This document shows, piece by piece, positions 18,091 to 27,427 of a DNA stretch of 64,000 nt. The position numbers were made by a program, and so were the translations under genes. This DNA comes from an uncultured Desulfobacter sp. (GTDB taxonomy: Bacteria; Desulfobacterota; Desulfobacteria; Desulfobacterales; Desulfobacteraceae): positions 1,302,001 through 1,366,000 of the forward strand of contig NZ_OY762229.1 of the NCBI RefSeq assembly GCF_963665355.1. The letters run 5' to 3'. The notes beneath the pieces are model-generated. The model saw only the letters and a list, made by a program, of their open reading frames with translations. It did not search any database and was not told the DNA's origin. The stretch's first letter is position 1; the number at the start of each line of letters is the position of its first letter.

Positions 18091-18988
18091 AATGCTCAGC
18101 ACTGACTGCAGCTATAGCACCATCTCCCACAGCCGTTGCAATTTGGCGCAAAGGTGTATCCCTGACATCTCCTATGGCGAACACACCAGGCACATTTGTC
18201 TGCATTTTGGAATCCACAAGGATAAAACCGGTTTCATCGGTTTTCACTTCACCTTTTATGAATTCAGTGTTGGGCAGAATACCGATCCAAATAAAGCAGC
18301 CGTTGGCCTCAATTTCGGATTCGTTGCCGGTTTTTAAATTTTTTACTTTAACTTTTTCAACGCTGAAAAATCCATCCATACCCGTAACAACGCTGTCCCA
18401 GAGGAATTCAATTTTGTCGTTGGAAAAAGCTCTTTCCTGAAGAATTTTGGTGGCCCGCAGTTCATCCCTGCGATGGACCACATACACTTTTTTAGCAAAC
18501 TTGGTCAGAAAAATGGACTCCTGGACTGCGGTATCTCCGCCACCCACCGCCACCACCACTTTGTCCCGGAAAAAAGGACCGTCACAGGTGGCACAAAAGG
18601 AGATCCCTTTACCCATGAACTTGTCTTCGCCCACCCCTGGCTTTCTGGGAGAGGCTCCCGAGGCAATGATCAGGGACTTGGTTTTTATCCGTTTCTCCTT
18701 GAGAATAACTTCCTTGGTCGTCCCGGAAAGATCAAGCCCTTTAACATCTGCGGTTTCAATGGTCAGCCCGAGGGATAGAGCCTGCTCTTTTATTTTTTCG
18801 GCCAGATCAAAACCGGAAATGCCTTCGGGAAATCCAGGGTAATTTTCAATCCAGTCCGTTACAAGGATCTGACCGCCGGGAACAGATTTTTCAATCAGCA
18901 AAACATTCATCCGAGCCCGGGCCGCATAAAGCCCTGCGGTCAAACCGGCCGGCCCGGCACCGATGATCACCAGATCATACTCACTCAT
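18074..18988 (-). CDS. trxB: Thioredoxin reductase
   Basis: A 304-residue FAD/NADPH oxidoreductase that reduces thioredoxin. It has the FAD-binding GAGPAGLTAGLYAARA near the N-terminus, the redox disulfide CATCDGPFF (about residue 134), an NADPH-binding GGGDTAVQESIFLT, and the C-terminal FAD motif GVFAIGDVRDTPLRQIATA. It lies 11 bases downstream of thioredoxin and overlaps bamD, giving a trxA-trxB-bamD unit. Confidence 0.95.
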   Translation of the reverse strand: MSEYDLVIIGAGPAGLTAGLYAARARMNVLLIEKSVPGGQILVTDWIENYPGFPEGISGFDLAEKIKEQALSLGLTIETADVKGLDLSGTTKEVILKEKRIKTKSLIIASGASPRKPGVGEDKFMGKGISFCATCDGPFFRDKVVVAVGGGDTAVQESIFLTKFAKKVYVVHRRDELRATKILQERAFSNDKIEFLWDSVVTGMDGFFSVEKVKVKNLKTGNESEIEANGCFIWIGILPNTEFIKGEVKTDETGFILVDSKMQTNVPGVFAIGDVRDTPLRQIATAVGDGAIAAVSAEHYVENL

Positions 18989-18999
18989 TGAAAATCTCC

Positions 19000-19326
19000 T
19001 TAAAGAACGCTCTTGATTGCCTCTTCAAGTTTTTCCTTTGGCACCATGCCGGTAATCTGATTAACAACCTTTCCAGCCTTGAAGAAAATCAGGGTTGGAA
19101 TAGCCTGTACATTGTGTTTACTGGGACTTATGGGGTTATCGTCCACGTTAACCTTGGCAAAGGTGATTTTATCACCAAATTCACCGGCCAGTGCTTCGAC
19201 AGTAGGACCAATGGCTTTGCACGGACCGCACCAGGGTGCCCAAAAATCCACCATAACCGGCTTGTCAGACGTTTTTAAAAGTTCGTCAAAGTCTTCATCA
19301 TTGAGCTCAATAATATTTTCCGCCAT
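19000..19326 (-). CDS. trxA: Thioredoxin
   Basis: A 108-residue thioredoxin with the active site WAPWCGPCKAIGP and the cis-Pro region AIPTLIFFKAGKVV. It supplies reducing power to ribonucleotide reductase, peroxiredoxins and other targets. First gene of a unit with trxB and bamD. AGGAAATAGCT precedes the ATG, a serviceable ribosome site. Confidence 0.96.
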   Translation of the reverse strand: MAENIIELNDEDFDELLKTSDKPVMVDFWAPWCGPCKAIGPTVEALAGEFGDKITFAKVNVDDNPISPSKHNVQAIPTLIFFKAGKVVNQITGMVPKEKLEEAIKSVL

Positions 19327-19420
19327 AGCTATTTCCTATTTTTAGGTTAAAATTGCCGTAAATATAAGTTCATAATTGGGTTTTGTCAATTTGAGGCGTC
19401 AAAAATCAGCGTTGCTGGTG

Positions 19421-19457
19421 AATAGGGATACTCTTTAATGTGAAGGGTATCCCTATT
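19421..19457. other. Hairpin upstream of trxA
   Basis: Imperfect 15-bp inverted repeat AATAGGGATACTCTT / AAGGGTATCCCTATT with a short loop, between rubrerythrin and trxA. There is no U-run on either side, so a regulatory or mRNA-stabilising role is more likely than termination. Confidence 0.45.
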
Positions 19458-19577
19458 GATGTTAAAACAGTTCGACCCAATAAATTTCAGCTCACAAAAT
19501 CGCCCATCATTGTCTCTCATCGGGGTCACTTTGTGTCCAAACAAGGATTTTTTGCTCAGGCGATCATTGCGTTTTTA

Positions 19578-20153
19578 TTACCAGTTTTCGCCAAGAACTT
19601 CAAAATGAGCCTGGGGATGGGCGCAGGCCGGACACATTTCCGGGGCTTCAGTTCCTTCATGCAGATAACCGCAGTTGCGACACCGCCAAGTCACCGGGGC
19701 ATTTTTTTTGAAAACCGTACCCGCTTCAATATTGGCAGCCATGTCGTTGTATCTTTTTTCATGCTGTTTTTCAGCAACAGATACCATCTCGAAAACCATG
19801 GCAATGGCATCAAAGCCCTCCTCTCTGGCAATGGCGGCGAATTCCGGATACATATGGGACCACTCCTCATTTTCTCCGGCCGCAGCCGCTTTCAGGTTTT
19901 CCAGTGTTGTGCCAATGACACCGGCAGGAAAGGTGGCCGTAATCTCGAGATCTCCGCCTTCAAGAAATTTAAAAAAGCGTTTTGCATGCTCTTTTTCCTG
20001 GTCGGCAGTTTCGGAAAAAATATCTGAAATCTGGACATATCCGTCCTTTTTAGCCTGGCTTGCAAAATAGGTATAGCGCATTCTTGCCTGGGATTCACCG
20101 GCAAAGGCGGTAAGCAGATTTTTTTCTGTTTTGGTCCCTTTTAAACTTGCCAT
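19578..20153 (-). CDS. Rubrerythrin
   Basis: A 191-residue peroxidase that reduces hydrogen peroxide in anaerobes. The four-helix di-iron domain has the ligands in TAFAGESQARMRYTYFAS, DQEKEHAKRFFKFL, and EMVSVAEKQHEKRYNDMA. The C-terminal rubredoxin-like iron site is WRCRNCGYLHEGTEAPEMCP followed by AC. GGAGA precedes the start. It stands alone between aroB and trxA and fits with the AhpC and thioredoxin genes as oxygen defence. Confidence 0.95.
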   Translation of the reverse strand: MASLKGTKTEKNLLTAFAGESQARMRYTYFASQAKKDGYVQISDIFSETADQEKEHAKRFFKFLEGGDLEITATFPAGVIGTTLENLKAAAAGENEEWSHMYPEFAAIAREEGFDAIAMVFEMVSVAEKQHEKRYNDMAANIEAGTVFKKNAPVTWRCRNCGYLHEGTEAPEMCPACAHPQAHFEVLGENW

Positions 20154-20280
20154 AATTTTAAGTCTCCTTATTTCATTAAATTCATTGTATGTGTATTAAG
20201 GGAATTCGTCTAAGGGTAGCAACGAATTATCATATCTCGTCCAGGGCCTGTATTATAACAATTTTAAATAATAAACTTTT

Positions 20281-21318
20281 TCAGGCAAAATATCCACGAA
20301 TAAAACCGTTGAGGTCATCATAACTGATATTCTCCACTCTGGCCTGTCCAATCTGCTCAAGAAAGACAAAAAATAGATTATTACCTTGTTTTTTCTTATC
20401 CCTGGATGCCGCTTTAATGATCTCTTCCCCGGGAAAATCAAAGACAACAGGCAGCCCAAGTCCCAAGAGCAAATTTTTGATCCGGTCTACATCCCCCTGA
20501 TTTATGTATCCTTTTTGTCGGGAATACACGGCGGCAGCCACCATGCCTGCGGCAACGGCACGGCCATGGCCGCAAGGGTTCAGCTTTTCAAACGCATGCC
20601 CGATGGTGTGTCCGTAGTTAAGCTTGCGGCGCTCCCCGGCTTCCCGTTCATCGGCCTGGACCACACGGGATTTAATTTCCACCGAATCCGCCACCATTCG
20701 GAAAACCGTTTCACGGTCCAGAGCCAGGGCTTTTTCCCGGTTGTTTTCGATAAACTCCAGTAGAGACAGGTCCTTGATCAGCCCATGTTTGACAATTTCG
20801 GCAAAGCCGTTTGAGATTTCATTTTTCGGCAGGGTGGACAGCATGTCGATGTCACACAAAACAAATTGGGGCTGATTGAAAACCCCCACCATATTTTTAA
20901 AGGCATCCAGATTGACGCCGTTTTTGCCTCCGACACTGGCATCTACCTGGGAAAGAAGAGAGGTGGAGACAAAGCCGAAACGAATTCCCCGAAGAAAAAC
21001 AGATGCCACAAATCCGGCAATGTCACAGACAATCCCGCCACCGATGGCCAGCAGAAAACTTGACCTGTCACATCCGGCCGAAATCATTTCCCGCAGAATA
21101 TATTCCACCGTAGACAGGACTTTTACCTTTTCTCCGGTACCGATGGTGATCACATGACCGGCAGGGAATGAGGACCCGTAGAGTTTGAGAATGTTTTCAT
21201 CGGTCACAATAACCACAGATCCCTGATCCGGCAGGAAATCTCCTACGCTGGACAGGGATGCTCCCACATGGATGGCAGATGTTCCCTGCCGGCCTTCAAC
21301 TGTAAACGTTTTAATCAT
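20281..21318 (-). CDS. aroB: 3-dehydroquinate synthase
   Basis: A 345-residue NAD- and metal-dependent enzyme that makes 3-dehydroquinate from DAHP in the shikimate pathway. Typical motifs are LLAIGGGIVCDIAGFVASVF, PTSLLSQ-like VSTSLLSQVDASVGGKNGVN, the metal-binding Glu in GFAEIVKHGLI and the two His in LNYGHTIGHAFEK and GHGRAVAAGM. The length is normal. It stands alone, not in an aro operon. Confidence 0.92.
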   Translation of the reverse strand: MIKTFTVEGRQGTSAIHVGASLSSVGDFLPDQGSVVIVTDENILKLYGSSFPAGHVITIGTGEKVKVLSTVEYILREMISAGCDRSSFLLAIGGGIVCDIAGFVASVFLRGIRFGFVSTSLLSQVDASVGGKNGVNLDAFKNMVGVFNQPQFVLCDIDMLSTLPKNEISNGFAEIVKHGLIKDLSLLEFIENNREKALALDRETVFRMVADSVEIKSRVVQADEREAGERRKLNYGHTIGHAFEKLNPCGHGRAVAAGMVAAAVYSRQKGYINQGDVDRIKNLLLGLGLPVVFDFPGEEIIKAASRDKKKQGNNLFFVFLEQIGQARVENISYDDLNGFIRGYFA

Positions 21319-21606
21319 ATTTTTCCGCCTTGGAAAATGGCATTTATGTTTTTTTTGAAAGTATCAATTAAGTTGCTTTCATGTCTTGTTGTGGATTTGA
21401 GCCTGGGGGGTCATAGACCAGGTCGGTCCATGGCCATTATTCTGGCAACTTTTATCAATATTTGTTGGTTTGGGCAAACAAAAAAGACCTCATTGCCATT
21501 ATCCCGATTTAATAATTTCTTCCATTTTAGTGACAAGATAATTTGAATTATTATTTGATTTTAATTGATCTTCAATATAGAATTCTCCAAAATATTTTGG
21601 AGCGAT

Positions 21607-22257
21607 ATGCAGGTAAAAGTCCTTATAGCAGACGACCATGCCATCATCCGGGAGGGCTTAAAAACTCTTCTGGAAAACAGAGGCATACAGGTCATGGATA
21701 TTGCAAAAAATGGCAGAGAGGCTGTTGAAAAAGCAATCAAACTGAAGCCAGATATTGTGATGATGGATATTGCCATGCCGGACTTAAATGGAGTGGACGC
21801 CACAGCCAAAATCAGGGAGGAGGTACCTCATACCCGGGTGATTGCTTTGTCCATGCATTCAAGTAAAAAGATTATTGACAAAATGTTTGATTCGGGTGCG
21901 TCCGGGTATATTCTCAAAGAGTCTGCCTTTGATGAAATCTATGATGCCATCCAAGAGGTACTCCGAACAAACTTCTACCTGACGCCGTCCATTGCAAGAA
22001 TGTATGCCGAAGGACAGGACATGGATCCCGGCACATGGGAGGCACCGCCCCAATTTAATAATGTTTCCCGAAAGGAACGGGAGGTTCTTCAGTTGATTGC
22101 CGAGGGTCAGAAAACCAGAGACATTGCCGAGACTTTGGGGGTCAGCATTAAGACTGTGGAAACCCATCGAAGAAACATCATGAAAAAACTCAATATTTTT
22201 TCAGTGGCCGGATTAACCAAGTATGCCATCCTTGAAGGCATCATCACCCTGGAATAG
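21607..22257 (+). CDS. NarL/FixJ-family response regulator
   Basis: A 216-residue response regulator: receiver domain (KVLIADDHAIIREGLKTLL, phospho-Asp in IVMMDIAMPDLNG, Lys in GYILKESAFDEI) followed by a LuxR-type helix-turn-helix (LIAEGQKTRDIAETLGVSIK and VETHRRNIMKKLN). The ATG at 21607 has GGAG 4 bases upstream; an upstream in-frame ATG at 21565 lacks one. It partners the histidine kinase whose gene starts 34 bases later, a likely cognate pair of unknown signal. Confidence 0.92.
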   Translation: MQVKVLIADDHAIIREGLKTLLENRGIQVMDIAKNGREAVEKAIKLKPDIVMMDIAMPDLNGVDATAKIREEVPHTRVIALSMHSSKKIIDKMFDSGASGYILKESAFDEIYDAIQEVLRTNFYLTPSIARMYAEGQDMDPGTWEAPPQFNNVSRKEREVLQLIAEGQKTRDIAETLGVSIKTVETHRRNIMKKLNIFSVAGLTKYAILEGIITLE

Positions 22258-22291
22258 CCCCGGCAAGGACAATCATCAGGATACGGACCCC

Positions 22292-23440
22292 ATGGAACAT
22301 ATTACAACTGCAACCCAGTTTGAAAAAACAGATGCCGTGGAGGCACTTGCCAACGGCATTGCCCATGATGTCAACAATCTGCTGACCGCCATCAAGGGGC
22401 ACGCCTCCTTAATGCTGAATAATATTAATCCCACCGACCCTCTCTACAGCCATGTTATTGAAATTTTGTCCTGCGTGACCAAGGGCTCCGATCTTGCCAA
22501 CCAGCTGCTCGGCTTTGCCATGGCCGATGAGGTTTATTTAACACGCATGGATGCCAACAGGCTGGTACGGTCTGTGATGGAGACCCTTAAGCTGAAAGGG
22601 CCCCGGATAATCCTGGATGTCAGCCTTGATGCCAAACCGTTAATCATTAAAGGCGATTCTGAAAAAATCAAACAGGTGGTTACGGCGATTGTCAATAATG
22701 CGTTGCAGGCCATGCCCGAAGGCGGCAAGCTTTCTGTGCGCACAGAGGCGGCCGCAATTCTAAATGGTACAGCAGACACCTTTGGACTGGAATCCGGGTT
22801 CTTTTGTAAAATCACCATATCCGATACCGGCATCGGCATGGACGGCGAAACCCTGGAAAAAATTTTTAAACCCTTTTATTCCCATGATCATAACCGATTC
22901 CCGGAAAAAAAGGGGCTGGGTCTTACCTTTGCCAAAAAAATCGTAAAACATCACAACGGCGTTATTGATGTCTGGAGCTCCTTAAATGTCGGCTCCTCTT
23001 TTTCCATTATTCTGCCCTTGGCAGAGCACAAACATCTGAATGACATGCCTTTGACCCAGGAAGAATTGATGCTGGGCCATGAATCCGTGCTTCTGGTTGA
23101 TGATGAACAGCGCATTCTCAACGTTGGGCGAACTATCTGCAAGGCCCTGGGCTATACGGTTTTCACAGCCGATTCCGGTGAGAAAGCTTTAAAAATATAC
23201 CAGGAAAAAAAGAACGATATCAATGTTGTGGTGCTGGATATGATTATGCCGGGTATGGATGGACTGGACGTATTTATGGCGTTGAAAAAACTTAACCCTG
23301 AAATTAAGGTTCTGCTTTCCACAGGATATGCCATTGATGAAAATGCCCAGGAAATGCTCAGGCAGGGTTGCAAAGGATATATTCTTAAACCCTATTCCGT
23401 GGTGGATTTTTCACATAAGTTAAGGGAGATCCTTGGCTGA
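22292..23440 (+). CDS. Hybrid histidine kinase, soluble
   Basis: About 382 residues. HisKA with the phospho-His in NGIAHDVNNLLTAIKGHASL, HATPase motifs VNNALQAMPEGGKLS, SDTGIGMDGETLEKIFKPFY and KKGLGLTFAKKIVKHHNG, then a receiver domain (VLLVDDEQRILNVGRTI; phospho-Asp VVLDMIMPGMDG; Lys in GYILKPYSV). No sensor domain and no membrane segment. The start at 22292 is chosen over 22223, which would overlap the response regulator by 35 bases; ribosome sites are weak for both. Probably phosphorylates the adjacent regulator. Confidence 0.85.
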   Translation: MEHITTATQFEKTDAVEALANGIAHDVNNLLTAIKGHASLMLNNINPTDPLYSHVIEILSCVTKGSDLANQLLGFAMADEVYLTRMDANRLVRSVMETLKLKGPRIILDVSLDAKPLIIKGDSEKIKQVVTAIVNNALQAMPEGGKLSVRTEAAAILNGTADTFGLESGFFCKITISDTGIGMDGETLEKIFKPFYSHDHNRFPEKKGLGLTFAKKIVKHHNGVIDVWSSLNVGSSFSIILPLAEHKHLNDMPLTQEELMLGHESVLLVDDEQRILNVGRTICKALGYTVFTADSGEKALKIYQEKKNDINVVVLDMIMPGMDGLDVFMALKKLNPEIKVLLSTGYAIDENAQEMLRQGCKGYILKPYSVVDFSHKLREILG

Positions 23441-23441
23441 T

Positions 23442-23466
23442 ACCCCGCATATTTAATATGTGGGGT
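23442..23466. terminator. Hairpin after the kinase gene
   Basis: Near-perfect stem ACCCCGCATATT / AATATGTGGGGT directly after the kinase stop, without a strong U-run. Possibly a weak terminator. Confidence 0.45.
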
Positions 23467-23603
23467 GATATTTCATCATTCCTTGACACATTTTTCCTGA
23501 TTTTCTATAGTCTCGAGAACATTCTTAAAACCATATTCTGAACAGTTTTTTTAGGCCGGGCAGAAATGGTACGGACCAATCTCAACTTTGCATATGGATT
23601 TTA

Positions 23604-24296
23604 ATGATAAATTTTGATAACTCCGCTCCTGTCAAACTCAAAGGTGCCGGCGGGGGGTTGTGGATTACCATAGACCCGTCCTATCCGGAGTCTGAAATTA
23701 TTGCTGAAATTGACAGATTGTTGAAAAAACTCAAACATCTGGCCATAAATGCGGATGTGACCCTTGATATCGGTGATGCTGAGGGACAACAGGAACTGGT
23801 TGAAAGGATAAAGGCACATCTTGACAGCAATTTTGAGCTTGGCACGATTTCGACTTCTCCCCAAAAACGCTCTATTCCCACCGAGCGTCGCCGCCAAAGA
23901 GATTTGTCCAAGGGCTGGAACCATCATAAAAGCGACGTGCTTATGCTTAGAGGCCGGGTGCGCTCGGGCCAGACAATAAGTGCCAGAAAACATCTGGTTA
24001 TCATGGGGGATGTGAATCCCGGAGCCGAGCTCACCGCAGGCGGCGATATTATTGTGCTTGGCACTCTGGCAGGAAACGTCCACGCCGGATACCCGGAAAA
24101 TGATGGTGCCATGATTTTCTCCCTGGCCTTTAATCCGAGTTTGGTAAAAATTGGGTTGATCACGGCCATTGGAGCCGGTGAAGAAGCAGAGGCCCAGGGG
24201 CCGGAATTTGCCTGTGTGGAACAGGGCGCTATTGTGGTTAAATATTATATGAAAGAAAATCCGTTCAAGCGGATGCCCTGGCCGGAAGTGATTTAA
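23604..24296 (+). CDS. minC: Septum site-determining protein MinC
   Basis: A 230-residue inhibitor of FtsZ ring assembly. The N-terminal part (about 1-95) is variable; the C-terminal beta-helix has the family pattern LRGRVRSGQTISARKHLVIM, GDVNPGAELTAGGDIIVLGT, AGNVHAGYPENDGAMIFSLA. The first gene of a minC-minD-minE set. Its start is an ATG with weak ribosome site. Confidence 0.9.
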   Translation: MINFDNSAPVKLKGAGGGLWITIDPSYPESEIIAEIDRLLKKLKHLAINADVTLDIGDAEGQQELVERIKAHLDSNFELGTISTSPQKRSIPTERRRQRDLSKGWNHHKSDVLMLRGRVRSGQTISARKHLVIMGDVNPGAELTAGGDIIVLGTLAGNVHAGYPENDGAMIFSLAFNPSLVKIGLITAIGAGEEAEAQGPEFACVEQGAIVVKYYMKENPFKRMPWPEVI

Positions 24297-24328
24297 AGAA
24301 AAAACAATCATAATTATTGAGGTGTAAT

Positions 24329-25123
24329 TTGGAAGGAAAAATTATTGTCGTAACATCTGGAAAGGGCGGTGTGGGCAAAACAACAGCGACCTCTTCCATT
24401 GGGGCCGCTCTTGCCCTTGAAGGAAAAAGGGTCGCCATTGTGGATATGGATATCGGACTGCGTAACCTTGATGTGGTCATGGGTCTGGAAAACCGCATTG
24501 TCTTCAATATTGTGGATGTTGTTCAGGGCAAATGCAAGATTGATCAGGCCGCCATACGGGACAGACGTATTGACAATCTTTTTTTAATCCCGGCCTCCCA
24601 AAGTGATAATAAAGATGTGCTGACACCGGCTGGGGTTGAGCGGGTAGCCCAGGAACTGCGCCAGAAGTTTGATTATGTGATCATGGATTCTCCGGCCGGC
24701 ATTGAAAGAGGATTTGAAAACGCCACTGTGGGAGCCAATGAAGCGATAGTTGTCTGCACCCCGGATGTCTCCGCCGTCAGAGATGCGGACCGGGTTATCG
24801 GTCTTTTGTACGCACGTTCCCTGGAGCCTAAACTCATTGTCAACCGCATTGAGCCGGTTCGTGTGGAGCGTGGTGAGATGCTCAGCCATGAAGATGTATT
24901 GGATATTCTGTCCATTGAGCTGGTAGGGCTTGTTCCCATGGATGAAAAGGTACTCATCTCCTCCAACACCGGTACGCCCTTGGTGCTTCAGAACGATTCC
25001 CGTGCCGGGCAGGCCTTTCGCAGGATTGCCAAACGCCTGAACGGAGAAGATATTCCCATTGAGGTACCGAATCGGAAAACCAGTGTATGGAGCAAACTGA
25101 GCAAAACCTTCGGATTAAAATAA
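24329..25123 (+). CDS. minD: Septum site-determining ATPase MinD (TTG start)
   Basis: A 264-residue deviant-Walker ATPase that places MinC at the membrane and away from midcell. Walker A is IVVTSGKGGVGKTTATSSIG, with NLDVVMGLENRIVF and DYVIMDSPAGIERGF next, and a C-terminal amphipathic helix (SVWSKLSKTFGLK) for membrane binding. The start is a TTG at 24329: GAGGTG sits 4 bases upstream and the protein then begins at the conserved EGKIIVVTSGKGG. The other in-frame TTG at 24317 is before that ribosome site. Confidence 0.93.
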   Translation: MEGKIIVVTSGKGGVGKTTATSSIGAALALEGKRVAIVDMDIGLRNLDVVMGLENRIVFNIVDVVQGKCKIDQAAIRDRRIDNLFLIPASQSDNKDVLTPAGVERVAQELRQKFDYVIMDSPAGIERGFENATVGANEAIVVCTPDVSAVRDADRVIGLLYARSLEPKLIVNRIEPVRVERGEMLSHEDVLDILSIELVGLVPMDEKVLISSNTGTPLVLQNDSRAGQAFRRIAKRLNGEDIPIEVPNRKTSVWSKLSKTFGLK

Positions 25124-25133
25124 GGAGAATTGA

Positions 25134-25400
25134 ATGCTGCAAGATTTTTTGAGACGGTTCACAGGCCAGAAAAGAAGTAGTGACGAAGCCAAAAAGCGCC
25201 TTCAATTTTCTTTGATTTACGATAAACTGGAAGTGAACGACACCACTTTGACAGATCTTCAGAACGATATCGTGAATGTGATATCAAAATATTTTGAAAT
25301 CGATAAAGAGGCATTGGAGCTTAAGGTGAAAAATGACAAGCAGGTCTCTGCGCTGGTGTTTAATACCCCGATTCTTCATGTAAAAAGAAAACAGGCATAG
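25134..25400 (+). CDS. minE: Cell division topological factor MinE
   Basis: An 88-residue protein that stimulates MinD ATPase and drives pole-to-pole oscillation. The N-terminal membrane-targeting helix is MLQDFLRRFTGQKRSS, then KKRLQFSLIYDKLEVNDTTL and NDIVNVISKYFEIDKEALEL. AAGGAGAATTGA gives a strong start 10 bases after minD. A terminator follows. Confidence 0.93.
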   Translation: MLQDFLRRFTGQKRSSDEAKKRLQFSLIYDKLEVNDTTLTDLQNDIVNVISKYFEIDKEALELKVKNDKQVSALVFNTPILHVKRKQA

Positions 25401-25476
25401 TCCAGAAACAATATTTTGAAAGGGCTTTACTGATCAGGAGTAAGGCTTTCCTATAGTTATGTATGATATTCAAAGA

Positions 25477-25511
25477 AAACCGCCCGGAAACTATTTGTTT
25501 CCGGGCGGTTT
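25477..25511. terminator. Bidirectional terminator between minE and aspS
   Basis: Perfect 15-bp stem AAACCGCCCGGAAAC / GTTTCCGGGCGGTTT (25477-25491 and 25497-25511) with a TATTT loop, between two convergent genes, U-rich on both sides. Confidence 0.85.
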
Positions 25512-25547
25512 GTATTTTAAGAACACCTATAATATTCTGTCTGGTGC

Positions 25548-27314
25548 TTAGCTTAATGGTTTTACTGTTTTAATGGCCAACTCCTGGAGCTGAGCCGGGG
25601 CCGCCTTTGAAGGCGCCTGGGTCATGAGGCATGTGGCTTTCTGGGTTTTTGGAAAGGCAATGACATTGCGGATGGAATCCTCCCGGCACAGCAGCATCAC
25701 CAGACGATCAAGGCCGAATGCCAGGCCGCCATGGGGTGGTGCGCCAAAAGTCAGGGCATCCAGCAGGAAGCCGAACTTCTCTTTTGCCTCTTCTTCGCCT
25801 ATCCCTAAGCATTTGAGCACCTTTGCCTGCAGCTCACTGTCATGGATACGGATGCTGCCGCCGCCGACCTCAATGCCATTGAGAACCAGGTCATAGGCCC
25901 GGGAGTTCACTTCCAGGGGGCTGGTCTCCAGTTTGTCCAAATCTGATTCCATGGGTGCGGTAAACGGATGATGAAGCGCCTGGTAGCGCTTTTCCGTTTC
26001 ATCGTATTCAAACATGGGGAAATGGGTGACCCACGTAAATTTGAACACATTATCATCAATAAGACCAAGTCGGCGCCCCAGTTCATTTCTCAGCTGGCCC
26101 AGGGCTTCGTTGGTGATCTTGGGCTGGTCTGCCACAAAAAAGACGATATCGCCGGGTTCAAGATTCAACCGCTGTTTTAACAGCTCTTTTTCATCATCTG
26201 AGAAAAATTTGGCAATGGGGGACTGCCACTGGTCTTCCTTTATTTTTATCCAGGCCAGGCCTTTGGCTCTATAAACTGCCGCAAATTCGGTGAGTTCATC
26301 AATCTCCCGTCGTGAAAACTCTCCACAGCCCTTGGCATTGATGGCTTTGACCAGACCGCCGTTTTTCACCACAGAGGCAAATACCTTGAAATCAGCATTG
26401 GCCACAATGTCAGACACATTTTTCAATTCCATGCCAAACCGCAGATCCGGGCGGTCCAATCCGAACCGATCCATGGCCTCGGCCCAGGTCATGCTGGGGA
26501 AAGGTTCGGAAAAATCCATGTCCAGCACATTTTTGAAAATACCTTTGATCAGCCCTTCGGCAATTTCCATCACCTGATGCTCATCCACAAAGGAGAGCTC
26601 CATATCAATCTGGGTAAACTCGGGCTGACGGTCCGCCCGCAGGTCCTCGTCCCTGAAACATTTGACAATCTGGTAATAGCGGTCAAAGCCGGCAATCATC
26701 AGCAGCTGTTTGAACAGCTGGGGGGACTGGGGCAGGGCATAAAAGTCACCCTGGTTGACCCGGGAGGGAACCAGATAATCCCTGGCGCCTTCGGGGGTGC
26801 TTTTGGTCAGAAACGGTGTTTCAATATCTATAAATCCGTTGGCATCCAGGTAATTTCTAACAGTCATGGTCGTTTTGTGCCGGGCCAGAATATTGTTTTT
26901 AAGCTGGGTGCGCCTTAAATCCAGATAGCGGTACTGGAGCCGTATGGTTTCCGATGCATCAACCCGGTCTTCAATCTGAAAGGCCGGTGTTTTGGCCCTG
27001 GAAAAAATTCGCAGCTCGTCCACAAGCACTTCTATGGCACCGGTGGTCATTCTGGAATTGACCATATCAGCAGGTCTTGCCGATACCTTGCCTTTAATGC
27101 CCAGAACATATTCGCTTCTGATTTCCTGGGCTTTTTCATGGACAGTTTTTGAGACCGACGGATCAAATACAACCTGGGTAATGCCTTCCCGGTCCCGAAG
27201 GTCCACAAAAATAACACCGCCGTGGTCCCGGCGGTGCTGAACCCATCCCATGAGTACAACGTCCTGCCCCGTGTGGCTGTCTGTCAGCTCGATGCAGGAG
27301 TGTGTTCGTTTCAT
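25548..27314 (-). CDS. aspS: Aspartyl-tRNA synthetase
   Basis: About 588 residues; bacterial-type class II enzyme charging tRNA-Asp (and possibly tRNA-Asn). It begins MKRTHSCIELTDSHTGQDVV, has an OB-fold anticodon-binding domain (about 15-100), motif 2 VKCFRDEDLRADRQPEFTQI, the GAD insertion (about 290-410) and motif 3 GAPPHGGLAFGLDRLVMLLC. The ATG at 27314 has GGAG close before it; an upstream GTG at 27335 (7 extra codons) is the alternative. It follows hisS with a gap of about 110 bases on the same strand. Confidence 0.94.
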   Translation of the reverse strand: MKRTHSCIELTDSHTGQDVVLMGWVQHRRDHGGVIFVDLRDREGITQVVFDPSVSKTVHEKAQEIRSEYVLGIKGKVSARPADMVNSRMTTGAIEVLVDELRIFSRAKTPAFQIEDRVDASETIRLQYRYLDLRRTQLKNNILARHKTTMTVRNYLDANGFIDIETPFLTKSTPEGARDYLVPSRVNQGDFYALPQSPQLFKQLLMIAGFDRYYQIVKCFRDEDLRADRQPEFTQIDMELSFVDEHQVMEIAEGLIKGIFKNVLDMDFSEPFPSMTWAEAMDRFGLDRPDLRFGMELKNVSDIVANADFKVFASVVKNGGLVKAINAKGCGEFSRREIDELTEFAAVYRAKGLAWIKIKEDQWQSPIAKFFSDDEKELLKQRLNLEPGDIVFFVADQPKITNEALGQLRNELGRRLGLIDDNVFKFTWVTHFPMFEYDETEKRYQALHHPFTAPMESDLDKLETSPLEVNSRAYDLVLNGIEVGGGSIRIHDSELQAKVLKCLGIGEEEAKEKFGFLLDALTFGAPPHGGLAFGLDRLVMLLCREDSIRNVIAFPKTQKATCLMTQAPSKAAPAQLQELAIKTVKPLS

Positions 27315-27427
27315 ATCTCCAAGTAAATCAGTCACTTTTAATCTTAAACTCCATAACTATATTAATAATTGATATCTTTGGTATCTAATTGACACCCTGT
27401 GTTTCGGACGCCCCGCCAACGGGCCGC